Below the pieces are notes generated by a model. The model made no database searches. It was given only the letters and a program-made list of their open reading frames with translations, and had not been told where the DNA came from. A program made the position numbers and the translations under genes. A stretch of DNA of 64,000 nt from Azolla caroliniana (taxonomy: Eukaryota; Polypodiophyta), in assembly GCA_043228905.1 (NCBI GenBank), contig JBHGNT010000020.1, positions 124,001 through 188,000 of the forward strand, read 5' to 3'. This document shows, one piece after another, positions 30,020-41,200 of this stretch (the first letter of the stretch is position 1; each line of letters begins with the position of its first letter).

Positions 30020-31020
30020 TTATTGAAATCCAAGACCGAACAATGGCGGTAATCCAAGGCCGAATAGTGGCGGCAACTGAGTGTAGAATGGCGGTAGTGG
30101 AGGAGTGAACTCCGTTTGATCGAACAGTTTTGGCAATCCAGGACCGAACAATGGCGACAACTGAGCGTAGAATGATGGCAATGGAGGAGTGAATTCCGTC
30201 AGATCGAACAATGGTAGATGATGCTTGGAACACACAATGACGACAACTGAGAGTAGAATGGTAGTAGTGGAGAAGGAGTGAACTCCTTCGGATCGAAAAG
30301 TTGTAGCAATACACGACCGAACAATAGTGGCAACTGAGTGTAGAATGATGGCAATGGAAAAGTGGCAGCAATTCGGGATCGAACAATAACGGCAATTGAG
30401 TGTAGAATGATGGCAATGGAGGAGTGAAATCCGTTCAGATCGAACATTGGCAGATGATGCTTGGAACGCACAATGATGACAATTGAGAGTACAATGGTGG
30501 TGGTGGAGAAGGAGTGAACTCCCTCGGATCGAAAAGTGGCAGCAATACACGATCGAACTGTAGCGGCAACTAAGTGTACAATGATGGCAATGCATGAGTG
30601 AACTCCGTCAAATCGAAAAGTGCCAGCAATCCAGGACCGAATAGTAGCGGCAATTGAGTGTAGAATGATGGCAATGGAGGATTGAACTCCATCAGATCGA
30701 ACAGTGGCAGATGATGCTTGGAACACACAATGATGGCAACTGAGAGTAGAATGGCGGCAATGGAGAAGGAGTTAACTCCGTCGGATCAAAAAGTGGCAAC
30801 AATATACAACCTTCATAGTAGCGGCAACTGAGTGTAGAGTGGTGGCAATGGAGGATTGAACTTGGCGGATGATGCTTGGACTGAACAGTGGTGTCAACTG
30901 AGTGTAGAAGGGCAGCAATGGAGGAGTGAACTCCGTCGGATCGAATAGTGGTAGATAATACTTGGACCGCACAATGTTGGTAACTGAGTGTAGAATGGTG
31001 GCAATGGAGAAGTGGACTCA
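30020..31020. repeat. about 80-bp minisatellite, roughly a dozen copies
   Basis: Recurrent unit: AATGGCGGCAATGGAGGAG, TGAACTCCGTCGGATCGAA, then GGCAGCAATACACGACC-like or GATGATGCTTGGAACACAC spacers, then GGCAACTGAGTGTAG. Spacing is about 80-87 bases and the copies are diverged. Every strand and frame reads open for long stretches only because of the repeat. It lies upstream of the minus-strand gene. 31021-31339 is AT-rich with a few TAGCTTTTTGCATAGCTAA motifs. Confidence 0.85.
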
Positions 31021-31339
31021 ATAGGGTTTAGCAACAGTCGTAGTATTCTAAGCGAGAATACTCAACCAGAGATGGCCCACATGATGTGGCAAAGGATCAT
31101 GCATAATGGACCGAGGAATTCGGTATATAATTTATGGTGCACATATCAATTTATGTTGCACATTTAGGTGCTCATTTATATAATTAAAACTCTCTACTAT
31201 TTTCAATAGTAGCTTTTTGCATAGCTAATCTATCAATGGTAGCTTTTTGCAAAAATGACTATTTATCAATGGTAGATTTTTGCATAGCTAATTAGCTATG
31301 TCAAGGACATAGCTAATTGTTTCCACTCGCATGCTTTCA

Positions 31340-31525
31340 CCCCTTGATCATTCTTGTACAGTGTCTATGAGAGAGAGAGAGAGAGAGAAAATGTAATAAC
31401 AAAGCTTCCATTAAAGCTTAAACCGCATATATCTTCTGTCTATTCTCGTGTCTTCCTTCTGTGTTGTTTGTTGAACACTATGACAAATCCTCACACATAT
31501 GTTTCTGCACATAATCATCCCCTCA
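31340..31525 (+). repeat. copia-C 5' LTR, truncated
   Basis: This matches 46808-46990 (TTGATCATTCTTGTACAGTG, a GA run, then to ATAATCATCCCCTCA). The U3 part present at 46706-46807 is missing. Confidence 0.88.
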
Positions 31526-31527
31526 AG

Positions 31528-31539
31528 CGGTATCAAAGC
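31528..31539 (+). promoter_or_regulatory. copia-C primer binding site
   Basis: CGGTATCAAAGC, close to TGGTATCAGAGC for initiator Met tRNA, 2 bases after the LTR. Confidence 0.7.
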
Positions 31540-31624
31540 GACCCGCGGCTCGGCGGCAACAAACAACAGAAAAAGCTAAAAGGAAAAAGACCAGGTTAGT
31601 AAAATCTCACTTTCAAAGAAGAAC

Positions 31625-32518
31625 GTGGCTTCAACATTTGGAACAAGAGTTAAAATCAGAAAATTCGATGGCAAAAACTTTCCCCTATGGAACGAGATGA
31701 TGGAGGACATGCTGATCATCAGAAGACAAGTCGAAGCCATTCGACACAGTGAAAAACTTGCCTCGATGACAACCGAAGAGTGGAGATTTATAGACGAAAT
31801 CGCATGCTCCACCATCCGAATGCATCTTGCCGAAAATGTATACTTCCGCATGGCAAAAGATATGATAATGTTCTCATTGTGGGAGAAGCTACAAGCCGTG
31901 TACGAAAAAAAATCCTCATCTTCAAAACTGATTTTGATCAAACAACTGCTCAACATGAAGATGAGAGAGACCGATTTGGTTACCTCCCATATCAACACCT
32001 TCAGACGGGTGTTGTTAGAACTCTCCTCACAAGGGATCAACTTCGAAGAAGAAGTGAAAACCCTTGCCCTCCTATCGAGCTTGCCGGTGAGTTGAGAGGT
32101 ATTCTGCATGTCATATGCCAATAGCCGACCGATCCTAAACTTGGATGAGAAGATTGGCCAAGTCCTCACCAAGGACATTCGGCAAAAATCAATGGGACTC
32201 ACCATCGACAAGTCGGAAGAAGCCCAACACTTGACTGAGTCGTTCGACCGATTGAGTCGATCTGGACAACAAGTCGATAGATCCGGTCGACACCATAGTC
32301 GATCGAAAACAAGGGGAGACCGACAACGGTCGAAGTCGAGAACGGGCCGATCAAGCGAATTCTGCACACATTGCAGAAAAGTTCGGCACAATGTTTCCTA
32401 CTGCTGGTTGATCAAGAGGAAAGAGAGTGTTCGGCAATCCAAGCGGAATCGAGGACGACCCTTCTTGGACCACTATCTAGTCGGAAACAAAATCTACGTT
32501 GCCGACACCCGACCATGA
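31625..32518 (+). pseudogene. copia-C gag remnant
   Basis: UBN2-type gag: 'KIRKFDGKNFPLWNEMMEDM', 'LWEKLQAVYEKKSSSSKL', 'LALLSSLPVS', then a TGA at 32093-32095 where copia-F has tryptophan ('LLVSWELF'), a G-to-A change. It continues 'NLDEKIGQVLTKDIRQKSMG' to a basic region and a zinc knuckle 'CTHCRKVRHNVSYC'. A stop follows at 32516-32518. Confidence 0.8.
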
Positions 32519-33022
32519 CAAATTCTCTCTCTAGAGGATTCAGTGATCGGAGAAGTCCTCTACAGTGCACAAGATGCACACACATGGTTACTAGGTTCCG
32601 GTGCCACATTCCACATGACCCTAATATTGAATGGTTTTCGAACTATTCAGTCGACGCCAACGACATAGTCCGACTAGGCAACGGGCATGAGTGCAGAATC
32701 ACAAGGACAGGAGAGGTTCCCATCTGGTTGTATAATGGCAACACAATAACCTTGGGCCGTGAATGTAGCCGAAAAGACCGACTAAAACCTATGGTATGGC
32801 CGACTCGGCCATATGCGTCAAGCCGGACTCGATCGGCTAATGGCGGTTGGCTACATCCCTAAACTCCAAGCAAAGACGAACTTCTGCGAGCATTGTCGAT
32901 ACGGGAAATAGACCCGAAGTCTGCACTCTCTTCAGTATGAGACGGTATGACAACCCCTAGAACTCGTGCACACAGATATATGTGGGCCCATGCCAAAGTG
33001 ATCAATAGGAGGCTCCCGGTAC
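32519..33022 (+). pseudogene. copia-C protease and pre-integrase remnant
   Basis: 'EVLYSAQDAHTWLLGSGATF' shows the protease site with D changed to G (copia-F has 'LLDSCATF'). Pre-integrase follows around 32790-32910 in shifted frames, with 'FCEHCRYGK', then 'LVHTDICGP'. Copia-D is inserted directly after 'GGSRY' sequence at GGTAC (33018-33022). Confidence 0.7.
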
Positions 33023-33808
33023 TGACGGGAATTGCACGCTCCCTATACGCAACGCTCGGCCACAACCGAGCTTAGAATCATACACAGAAAACGGGAAATA
33101 ATAAACGACACGAAGAAGAGACGAGTACACAGGATGTTTACGTGGAAAACCCAAACTAAGGGAAAAACTACGGCAGCCCACAGGCTGCAAACTATCACTA
33201 TGTTAGAATGTACAACCGTGAGTTCACGGAGGCAACGACCTCGTGCTCACGATCCTCGCCACAGGCGGCGGTTACAACAGAGGCAACGACCTCTTTCTCT
33301 CTCTCTCTCTCTCTGTACATAGTTACGCGCTCTCTCTCCTTGCACCAACAAGAATGACAACAACAACAGTAAGTAAAAGTTTGCCCTAAGTCATATTTAT
33401 ACTAATATGACTTTTCAGCTATTTACAAATATAGCCTCGATGGACTCTCAGAAACATATTTACGAATATGTCTCTTCATCCGGTTCTCACCGGGTCTGCA
33501 CCATCCGGCTCTCCGTAGCCGGGTACTCCTCATCCGGTTCTCACTGGGTCTGCACCATCTGGCTCTCCATAGCCGGGTACTCCTCATCCGGTTCTCACCG
33601 GGTCTGCACCATCCGGCTCTCCGTAGCCGGGTACTCCTCATCCGGTTCTCATCGGGTCTGCACCATCCGGCTCTCCGAAGCCGGGTACTCCTCATCCGGA
33701 TCTCACCGGGTCTGCACCATTCGGCTCTCCGAAGCCGGGTACTCCTCATCCGGTTCTCACCGGCACTGTTCTTCTCTCTTCCCATCCGGAGGGACCTGTC
33801 TCCCAACA
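33023..33808 (-). repeat. copia-D 3' LTR
   Basis: 786 bp, TGACGGGAATTG to CTCCCAACA. It contains five 54-bp tandem units at 33475-33755 of the type CATCCGGTTCTCACCGGGTC followed by TGCACCATCCGGCTCTCCGT. The 5' LTR has four. Confidence 0.95.
33475..33755. repeat. 54-bp tandem repeat, five units, in the copia-D 3' LTR
   Basis: Units are rich in CCGG and ACCGGGT. Degenerate relatives are in the solo LTR (52950-53215) and in the fragment at 9310-9440. Since 54 is divisible by three, spurious open frames appear on both strands. Confidence 0.92.
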
Positions 33809-33826
33809 AACTCCCCCTTCACTCCG
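33809..33826 (-). promoter_or_regulatory. copia-D polypurine tract
   Basis: Element strand GGAGTGAAGGGGGAGTT, directly before the 3' LTR. Confidence 0.85.
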
Positions 33827-35891
33827 ACATGGGGTTTCTTACTAATCCGATCCTCTTCCGGCATGCATCCAGCTTGTCGGGTATCAGAACTTTGGTCAGC
33901 ATATTTGACCCATTCTCGGCCGTGTGGATCTTTGTCAGTGCGAACTCCTGGTCATCTACTCTTTCCCGAATCCAGTGATATCTTCGCTGGATATGCTTCG
34001 TCCGGCAATGGTAGGCCGTATTCTTAGCAAGATGGATGGCAGTTTGACTGTCGCAATAGAGTCGGTATTCATCTTGCTGAATACCGAGCTCTCCGATGAA
34101 GTCCTTCATCCATAATATTTCCTTGCCGGCTTCCATAGCCACCATGTACTCCGCCTCCGTGGTTGACAATGCAACCGTCTTCTGCAGCCTCGAGTGCCAC
34201 GAGACAGCTCCCCCTGCATATGTCATTACATACCCGGATGTAGACCGGCTGGTATCCACATCAGCCGACATGTCCGAATCGGTGAAACCGTCAAGTTGAG
34301 GTTTTCCGGAGCCGAATCGGAGACACATATTTGAAGTGCCCTTCAAATACCGGAGTATCCATTTGACCGCGTTCCAGTGCTCCTTGCCGGGATTGCTCAT
34401 AAACCGGCTCACCACTCCGACTGCGTATCCGATATCCGGTCGGGTACACACCATTGTGTACATTAAGCTCCCGATGGTAGAGGCATATGGAATCTTCATC
34501 ATATCCGCCTTCTCTGCTTTCGTCTTCGGGCTATGCTTACCGGATAGCCTGCAGTTTGCCGGAAGTGTCGATCTGACCGGTTTCACATCTGACATGTTGA
34601 ATCGCTGAAGCACCTTTGTCACTTACTTCTCCTGTGACAACCACAATTGCTTCATTGACCGGTTCCGAATAATATGCATCCCTAGCATCTGTCTTGCCGG
34701 ACCCAAGTCTTTCATTGAGAAAGTCCGGTTGAGAGCCTTTTTCAGCATCCGTATTTTGGCTTGGTCCCGTTCGACGATCAACATGTCGTCCACGTACAGA
34801 AGGAGTATCAGGAAGTCGCCTCCTTCGAACTTCTTCACAAACACGCAGTGATCAGCCTGCGTCTTGTGGTACCCTTGATCGGTCATGAAGGAATCGAACT
34901 TCTGGTACCATTGCCGGGGGGCCTGCTTCAACCCGTAGAGGCTCTTCTTCAACCGGCATACCAGGTGCTCCTTCCCTTTCTCCACGAATCCTTCCGGTTG
35001 CTGCATGTAGATCTCCTCTTCGAGGTCGCCGTGAAGGAATGCCGTCTTCACGTCCAGCTGCTCTACCTTAAGGTCCATGCTTGCCGCTATACTCAGCACC
35101 GTCCGGATGGAGGTCATCTTTACAACCGGGGCAAATATCTCGTCAAAGTCCACGCCCTTTTTCTGCTGGAACCCCTTCACCACGATCCTGGATTTGTATC
35201 TCGGGGGGTTGCCGGCATCTCCCGGTTTCAACTTGTACACCCACTTGTTTCGGAGTGCCCGCTTTCCTTTCGGCAACTCCACCAATTCGTACGTATGGTT
35301 CTCATGTAGGGAATCCATCTCATCCTGCATGGCACTTAACCATTTGCGGCTGTGGGTGTCATCCTTCGCTTCTTCGAAGCTTTCCGGTTCCCCCTCATCG
35401 GTCAACAACACATGCTCTGCATCCGGAAATCTCTGGGGGGCCCTTCTCTCTTTGAGAGGATATCTCCATCTTTGGGATTCGGTAGCTGGCTCCTCCATTT
35501 GCTCTTCATCCGAATCCGATTCGGGGTCTTGGCCGGTTCCGGTTTCAGCTTCCTCTACTTCTTCTTTTGCCGGTTCAGTATCCTCACCGTAACCGGCTGG
35601 TTCCTCGAGTGCTAACCGGTCTCTTGCCGGTTGGGTCTGCTCATCATAGAATCTATCCTTACCAGTCGACTCGGAGTTCATTATCTTCTTCTCCGACTCC
35701 CAGTCGACGAGCGTCTTGTCCTCCATGAAGATAATATCTCGACTCCGGAATACCTTCTTGTCGACCAGGTCCCACACTTGATAGCTGAACTCATCGTCAC
35801 CGTAACCGAGAAATATGCATGGCCGGGTCTTTGGATCTAACTTTCCTCTCCGGTCCTTAGCTACATGCACGTACGCGAGACACCTGAACAC
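33819..35891 (-). pseudogene. copia-D integrase end, reverse transcriptase and RNase H
   Basis: An uninterrupted stretch (34623-35891, about 420 residues) runs from the integrase C-terminal part ('GYGDDEFSYQVWDLVDKKVF') through an acidic linker to RT. RT shows 'KKGVDFDEIFAPVVKMTS', 'KKSLYGLKQAPRQWY' and 'LLYVDDMLIVERD' with the catalytic DD intact. A TAA at 34623-34625 replaces tyrosine in 'SQEKYVTK'. The same frame then continues (33819-34622) through the rest of RT and RNase H ('YCDSQTAIHLAKNTAYH', 'MLTKVLIPDKLD') to a natural end. One stop separates two otherwise complete halves, so decay is recent. Confidence 0.9.
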
Positions 35892-36776
35892 CTTCAGATG
35901 CCTCTAGGATACTTCCTTACCGGTCCATACTCTCTGTGGCGTGTCTCCGTCCAAGGGTACTGAGGGTGATCTATTTATCACATATGTCGCCGTCAACAAT
36001 GCCTCAACCCAAAACTTCTTGGGTAGTTTTGCATGCGCTGACATGCGCTGGCATACTCTGGACCCTCTCCATTATGGTTCGGTTCATCCTCTCGGCCAGT
36101 CCGCTTAGTTCCGGTGTCTTCAGCACGGTAAATTCGAGCCGGATTCCCTTCGAGCGGCAGTACTCCTCGAACTGCCCCCGGTATTCTCCTCCGTTATCTG
36201 CTCAAACCGCCTTCAGCTTCCGGCAGGTTTCTCTTTCCACTCTCGCGTGGAGCTCTTTGAAGACGGATAGCACCTGATCCTTCGTCTTCAACGGTGTGGC
36301 CCACAGCTTCTGGCTGTGGTCATCTATGAACGTCACGAAGTACTAAGCTCCGGCATGTGACTTTGTGTCTACTTGACACACATCCGTATGCACCAACTCC
36401 AGTGGTGCATTACGTCTCATCGGTGGCCTTGGTCGGAAGGAGGTCCGGTTTTGCTTACCGGCTAGACAATCAATGCACTTCTCCAAGTGCACGTTCTTCA
36501 CTGGAATGAGGTTGTCGTCTGCAAGCCTCTTCATCCCCTCTCGCTCATATGACACAGCCTCTTGTGTCACAGCTCACTAGCAGTGTCGGATGCCACGTTC
36601 ACTTCTTCCGGACACAACCGGGCATTCATCAAGTACAGTGTGTTGACCTTCCGGGCCCGAGCCACAATCAGGCTCCCTTTGCTGAACTTCATGACACCAT
36701 TCTGGATGCTACCTATGTAGCCTTCATCATCTAGCTGACCGACTGATATCAGGTTCAGACGAACCTCCGGAACGTG
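35892..36776 (-). pseudogene. copia-D integrase and GAG-pre-integrase remnant
   Basis: The zinc-binding end 'VHLEKCIDCLAGKQNRTSF', 'APLELVHTDVCQVDTKSHAG' and the core up to about 35930 are readable on the minus strand, with a stop at 36343-36345. Another stop (TAG, tryptophan in relatives) lies near 35907. The pre-integrase region is at 36580-36770 and is damaged. Confidence 0.8.
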
Positions 36777-37013
36777 TCAGACATCCTTCAGCAGCAACTT
36801 GCATCCGGTTGGTGTTGTCAGCCACACGTCTCCTATGCCGATAATTCGGCATGTACCTTCATTCCCCATCCGGACACAACCGTGATCACTAGCTGAGTAG
36901 GATGAGAAGAATTTCCTGTCCGAGGTAAGGTGGAATGACACTCCGGAGTCTACCACCCAAGTCATCTCGTCGCCGGCAAGGTTTATCTCACTCTCCTCGG
37001 TGATGAGCATCAA
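36777..37013 (-). pseudogene. copia-D protease segment
   Basis: 'EMTWVVDSGVSFHLTSDRKF' carries the catalytic D-S-G. 'DHGCVRMGNEGTCRIIGIGD' and 'CKLLLKDV' complete the domain, and a TGA follows. In copia-E the same position also ends in TGA ('LKDV' then stop, arginine in functional relatives). Confidence 0.8.
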
Positions 37014-37790
37014 CTCTTCTTCACTTGCCGCGATTACCGTTGTTCCCTTCCGGTCCGTCCCCCTCTGGTTTTTACCGTTCCGGTCCGGGTTTTTACCGTT
37101 CCGGTCCGGGGTTCGCTTCGAATCGGTACTGTCGGTTTCCTTGTCTTTTCGGAAATGCCGACAGTTCTTTTGGAAGTGTCCCGGCTTGCCGCAATAGAAG
37201 CAAGTAGGCCTCCCCCTTGACTTTGACCGTGTCCCCGACTTTTCCCGGTTCTAGGGGCTACGGTTTCTTTGTCTTCCGCGTTCCGATTCGGTAAGGAGCG
37301 GTTTGGAGTCGGAGCTATCCGGGAGGGAACCGAGCAGGAGTAGTGCTAGTACCTCGTCGGCGAGAGGTACTTCCAATGATGTTGCCTGGTGTATCAGCCC
37401 CTGGATGGCATTCATGTGCTCCGCCATGCTGGAGCCATCTTGGTATCGGAGTCTTACTAGCTTCCGGAATACCGAAACCTGATTAACAACATTTTTGTTT
37501 TGAAACATTATGCCGATCTTCTCCCAGAGCTCATGAGCCTTGCTCTCTTCATTGAAGTTGTTGTACAGGCTCATGTCGATGAAGCACCGTATGTACGCCG
37601 TTGTCTTCATGTGCATCACCTCCCATATCGCGGCGTCGATTTTGTCCGATCTCTTGTCCCCGAACTGAACCGGCAGCCAGAGGTCTTTAACCACGAGCAT
37701 GTCCCTCATCTTCAACTTCCACACTGAATAGTTGGAGCCGGTGAGCTTGAACATGCCGCCAAACGATTCGTCCATTTTCTGTGTCATTTC
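37014..37790 (-). pseudogene. copia-D gag
   Basis: The start methionine is near 37775 ('MDESFGGMFKLTGSNYSVWK'). The UBN2 domain follows ('WEVMHMKTTAYIRCFIDMSL', 'FRKLVRLRYQDGSSMAEHMN', 'VLALLLLGSLPDS'). A frame change or stop lies near 37250, then the zinc knuckle 'CFYCGKPGHFQKNC'-type near 37165-37205. A short CCGGTCC duplication is visible at 37050-37110. Confidence 0.8.
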
Positions 37791-37802
37791 GCTTTGATAC
37801 CA
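37791..37802 (-). promoter_or_regulatory. copia-D primer binding site
   Basis: Element strand TGGTATCAAAGC, 2 bases inside the 5' LTR; initiator Met tRNA type. Confidence 0.85.
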
Positions 37803-37804
37803 CT

Positions 37805-38536
37805 TGACGGGAATTGCACGCTCCCTATACGCAACGCTCGGCCACAACCGAGCTTAGAATCATACACAGAAAATGGGATATAATAAACGACACGAAGAAG
37901 AGACGAGTACACAGGATGTTTACGTGGAAAACCCAAACTAAGGGAAAAACCACGGCAGCCCACAGGCTGCAAACTATCACTATGTTAGAATGTACAACCG
38001 TGAGTTCACGGAGGCAACGACCTCATGCTCACGATCCTCGCCACATGCGGCGGTTACAACAGAGGCAACAACCTCTTTCTCTCTCTCTCTCTCTCTGTAC
38101 ACAGTTACGCGCTCTCTCTCCTTGCACCAACAAGAATGACAACAACAACAGTAAGTAAAAGTTTGCCCTAAGTCATATTTATACTAATATGACTTTTCGG
38201 CTATTTACAAATATAGCCTCGATGGACTCTCAGAAACATATTTACGAATATGTCTCTTCATCCGGTTCTCACCGGGTCTGCACCATCCGGCTCTCCGTAG
38301 CCGGGTACTCCTCATCCGGTTCTCACCGGGTCTGCACCATCCGGCTCTCCGTAGCCGGGTACTCCTCATCCGGTTCTCATCGGGTCTGCACCATCCGGCT
38401 CTCCGAAGCCAGGTACTCCTCATCCGGTTCTCACCGGGTCTGCACCATCCGGCTCTCCGAAGCTGGGTACTCCTCATCCAGTTCTCACCGGCACTGTTCT
38501 TCTCTCTTCCCATTCGGAGGGACCTGTATCCCAACA
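37805..38536 (-). repeat. copia-D 5' LTR
   Basis: 732 bp, 54 bp shorter than the 3' LTR because it has four instead of five tandem units (38260-38485). Otherwise almost identical. Confidence 0.95.
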
Positions 38537-38541
38537 GGTAC

Positions 38542-39265
38542 TTCATCACATTTGTAGATTACTGTACATAGAAGGTCTAGGCCTACTCAATCAGGTCCAA
38601 AGACGAAGAGCTCGAGGTCTTCACTCGGTGGACATCTGAAGTGGAGAATTGGTCGCGATACAGAGTGAAGACACTCCAATCTGACAACGGAGGAGAATAT
38701 ACCTCCAAAGCCTTCAAACAGTACCTGTCCGACAAAAGGACCCGGCATCAAAAGACCGTTCCTTACACACCCATGCAGAATGGAGTGGCAGAATGGATCA
38801 ACCAAACGATCCACGAGAGAGTGATGACAATGCTCCAACAAGCTGGAGTTCTGGGCTGAGGCATTGCAGACAACAATATACTTGGTAAATCTATCATTGT
38901 TGAAAGCAATCAGGCTCAAAGTCCCACAAGCACTATGGTCAGGCAAAAAACCGACCTATGATAGGCTCCATATATTCAGATGCAAAGCCTATGCGTTTAT
39001 CCCCAAGGAGAAAAGGACCAAGTTAGCACCACATGCAATGAAGTGCATATTTCTCAGTTATGGAACCGATAGGGACTTCGGCTATAGGCTATGTGACCCT
39101 AAGAACCAGAAATTAATCGAAAGTAGTGACATAGTCTTTAATGAAGACTCTATCTTCTTTCAGCGGAACCATCAGAAAATAGTTGGTAAAAAGGTATTGT
39201 TCGAAGCCAACAGAGATGTCGTAGAAGGACCGTCCCACCAAGCCGACTCAGAGATTTGACAAACA
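38542..39265 (+). pseudogene. copia-C integrase remnant
   Basis: Continues copia-C after the GGTAC duplication: 'YRVKTLQSDNGGEYTSKAF', 'RHQKTVPYTPMQNGVAEWIN' (core aspartate and glutamate region), a stop at 38857-38859 and a frameshift. The C-terminal domain follows ('YDRLHIFRCKAYAFIPKEKR', 'SYGTDRDFGYRLCDPKNQKL') to a stop at 39257-39259. Confidence 0.8.
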
Positions 39266-39820
39266 GTCGAACTTGACCAAGCCCGACAACATACCTACTG
39301 CCTCTGAATCGGTAGGAGGTTCACTAGTCGAACTCGAAGACAAAACCATCAAAGACAAAGCCGATTCGACAAGAGTCGAACAATGCAAAGTCAACAAGAT
39401 GCGATTTGGAAACAGATCCGAGTCGACAAAGTTCACAGGGGAGAACGCCATGCCATCGCCAAAATCCTAGCATTGGGGCGGGTCATCTAGCAAGACTCCC
39501 GACACAGGTGGCGCAACAAATACCGATAAACCAACTGAGCCGATCAAAGGATATGAACAATCAATCTCAGCACCCAAGAGATCTAGACGAGCTCGAAGGC
39601 AGACAAAGTTCTACCAACTTGGCCTCGATTATGTCAACTACACTGATACAGGCGAAGCAAGCACTTATGAAGAGGCTATGGCCGCAACGGACGCTGATAC
39701 ATGGCTACAAGCCATGAAATCCAAAATGGACTTGATTCACAAGAATCAGAGATGGGAGTTGGTTGAACTACCAACTAGAAGAAAGCCGTTACCTTGCAAA
39801 TGGGTTTTTCGATACAAATA
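39266..39820 (+). pseudogene. copia-C linker and start of RT
   Basis: Linker with several frame changes, then 'YEEAMAATDADTWLQAMKSK' and 'KNQRWELVELPTRRKPLPC', the N-terminal part of the RVT_2 domain, cut at 'VFRYKY' by copia-E. It resumes at 45608 ('VSDLDKPKYKARLVAKG'). Confidence 0.8.
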
Positions 39821-40402
39821 TGTTGGGAATATGTCCCTCCAGTGGGAGGATGATCCAATTGTTCGGAAATCCGATAGTCGAAGAGTCGGAAAACAGGAGC
39901 CGAGTTGATGAGGCCTCGCCCGAAACCGGAATCGTGTAAATAGCCAACTCGGGAGACTATACTTGTAAATAGTCTAAGTGTGCGCCCCATGAGGGCTACG
40001 TATGTAAATAACTAGAAAGTTGCGTAAGTATATATGCAACTAGGGCAAACTTTTAGGTGGGGTGTGATGAACAAAGAACTGTGTGTATGCGCAGAACAGT
40101 AGAACGCAAGAGAGCGTGGAGAGAGAGAGTGAGTAGTGTGAGTCGCGTCATAGCTGTGGTTGTAACAGCAGACGCGAAGAGCCCTACGTGGTTGATACAC
40201 TTGATAGAGTGTTGTATTCCTCTCAGTGTTGTATATCCACTTTGTATAGTGAAGATTCTGTTCACCCGTGGTTTTCCCCATTTTAGGGTTTCCACGTAAA
40301 TTTGTGTACATTCGTTTATCTTGTCTTTTTTGGCATTTCTGTAATTTGTATTTCAGCATGTAGTTCGTTTATTGTGATCTATTCCGCATCGATTTCTCAA
40401 CA
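39821..40402 (+). repeat. copia-E 5' LTR
   Basis: 582 bp, TGTTGGGAATATG to TTTCTCAACA. Its 3' partner at 44519 is longer because of an insert. Confidence 0.93.
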
Positions 40403-40405
40403 AAC

Positions 40406-40417
40406 TGGTATCAGAGC
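40406..40417 (+). promoter_or_regulatory. copia-E primer binding site
   Basis: TGGTATCAGAGC, perfect for initiator Met tRNA, 3 bases after the LTR. Confidence 0.92.
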
Positions 40418-40430
40418 TTGAGGTGCAAGC

Positions 40431-41200
40431 ATGGAAGGAGGTGTGAGCGGTTTCCTAGGTATGATAGTTCTCAACTCACAAAACTATGTAGATTGGAAGA
40501 TCAAGATGGAGGACCTTCTCATAGTCAAAGACCTGTACGAGCCAGTCGACGGAGCAGAAATACCCAGGGGGGTATTGGAGTAAGACTGGAGGCTCCTAAA
40601 CAGAAAGGCAGTGGCCACAATCTGATAATGTGTTGATGTAAGTGTCCTTCATCATGTGGTGAACGACACGAATGCCCACGAGATGTGGCAGAAGTTGTCT
40701 GGTCTGTACGAGAGGAAGAACGCGCTCAATAGAACCTCGTTGATGAGAAAAATCATACGGCTGAAATACAGAGATGGTGAGAGCATCATCGAACACATCA
40801 ACACATTTATGGGGTATGTAAATCAACTTGATGTGACCAAGTTTCCCCTGGATGACGCAATGCAGGCCATCCTGTTGATGTGCACACTGCCGGAAAGCTG
40901 GGAGAACCTGGTGGTTACTCTCAACACCTCATGTCAAGAAGAGAACTTGTGTTTACAAACGGTGAAGACAAACATCCTAAATGAGGAGGCAAGGAGGAAA
41001 GACAAAGGAGTCCTGTCCCAAACGGAGTCGAATGTGACTCAACATATGGATAGAGGAAGGGACCGACGAAGAAGAAGTCCGCAACGAATGGACAAATCCC
41101 ATGCCAGATCAAAGTCCAGAGGTAAACCTGTGTGCTTTTATTGTGGAAAACCTGGACACTTCTAGAAGGACTGCCGACACATGAGAAAAGACAAGAGTGT
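40431..41200 (+). pseudogene. copia-E gag
   Basis: ATG at 40431. It starts 'MEGGVSGFLGMIVLNSQNYV', with stops near 40580 and 40623-40628 (TGATAA, where relatives suggest CGA-CAA). A clean UBN2 section follows ('MWQKLSGLYERKNALNRTSL', 'LKYRDGESIIEHINTFMGYV'). A basic region and the zinc knuckle 'CFYCGKPGHF' then lead to TAG at 41163-41165 in place of glutamine, followed by 'KDC'. Confidence 0.85.

Larger units (their letters stand above)
33023..38536 (-). mobile_element. copia-D: Ty1/copia element nested in copia-C
   Basis: Minus-strand element of 5514 bp, flanked by GGTAC on both sides (33018-33022, 38537-38541). Parts: 3' LTR 33023-33808, polypurine tract 33809-33826, pol 33819-36770, protease 36777-37013, gag 37014-37790, primer site 37791-37802, 5' LTR 37805-38536. 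The LTRs are near identical except for one 54-bp unit. A few stops and frameshifts disable it. It belongs to the same family as copia-A. Confidence 0.95.

Noticed and set aside
30020-31020. Several His/Ser/Leu-rich frames of 100-190 residues
   Set aside because: They overlap each other in different frames and simply translate the 80-bp minisatellite.
33407-34027. Long plus-strand frame with 18-residue repeats ('SSGSHRVCTIRLSVAGY')
   Set aside because: It arises from the 54-bp LTR repeat, which is open on both strands because 54 is divisible by three. It lies inside an LTR.
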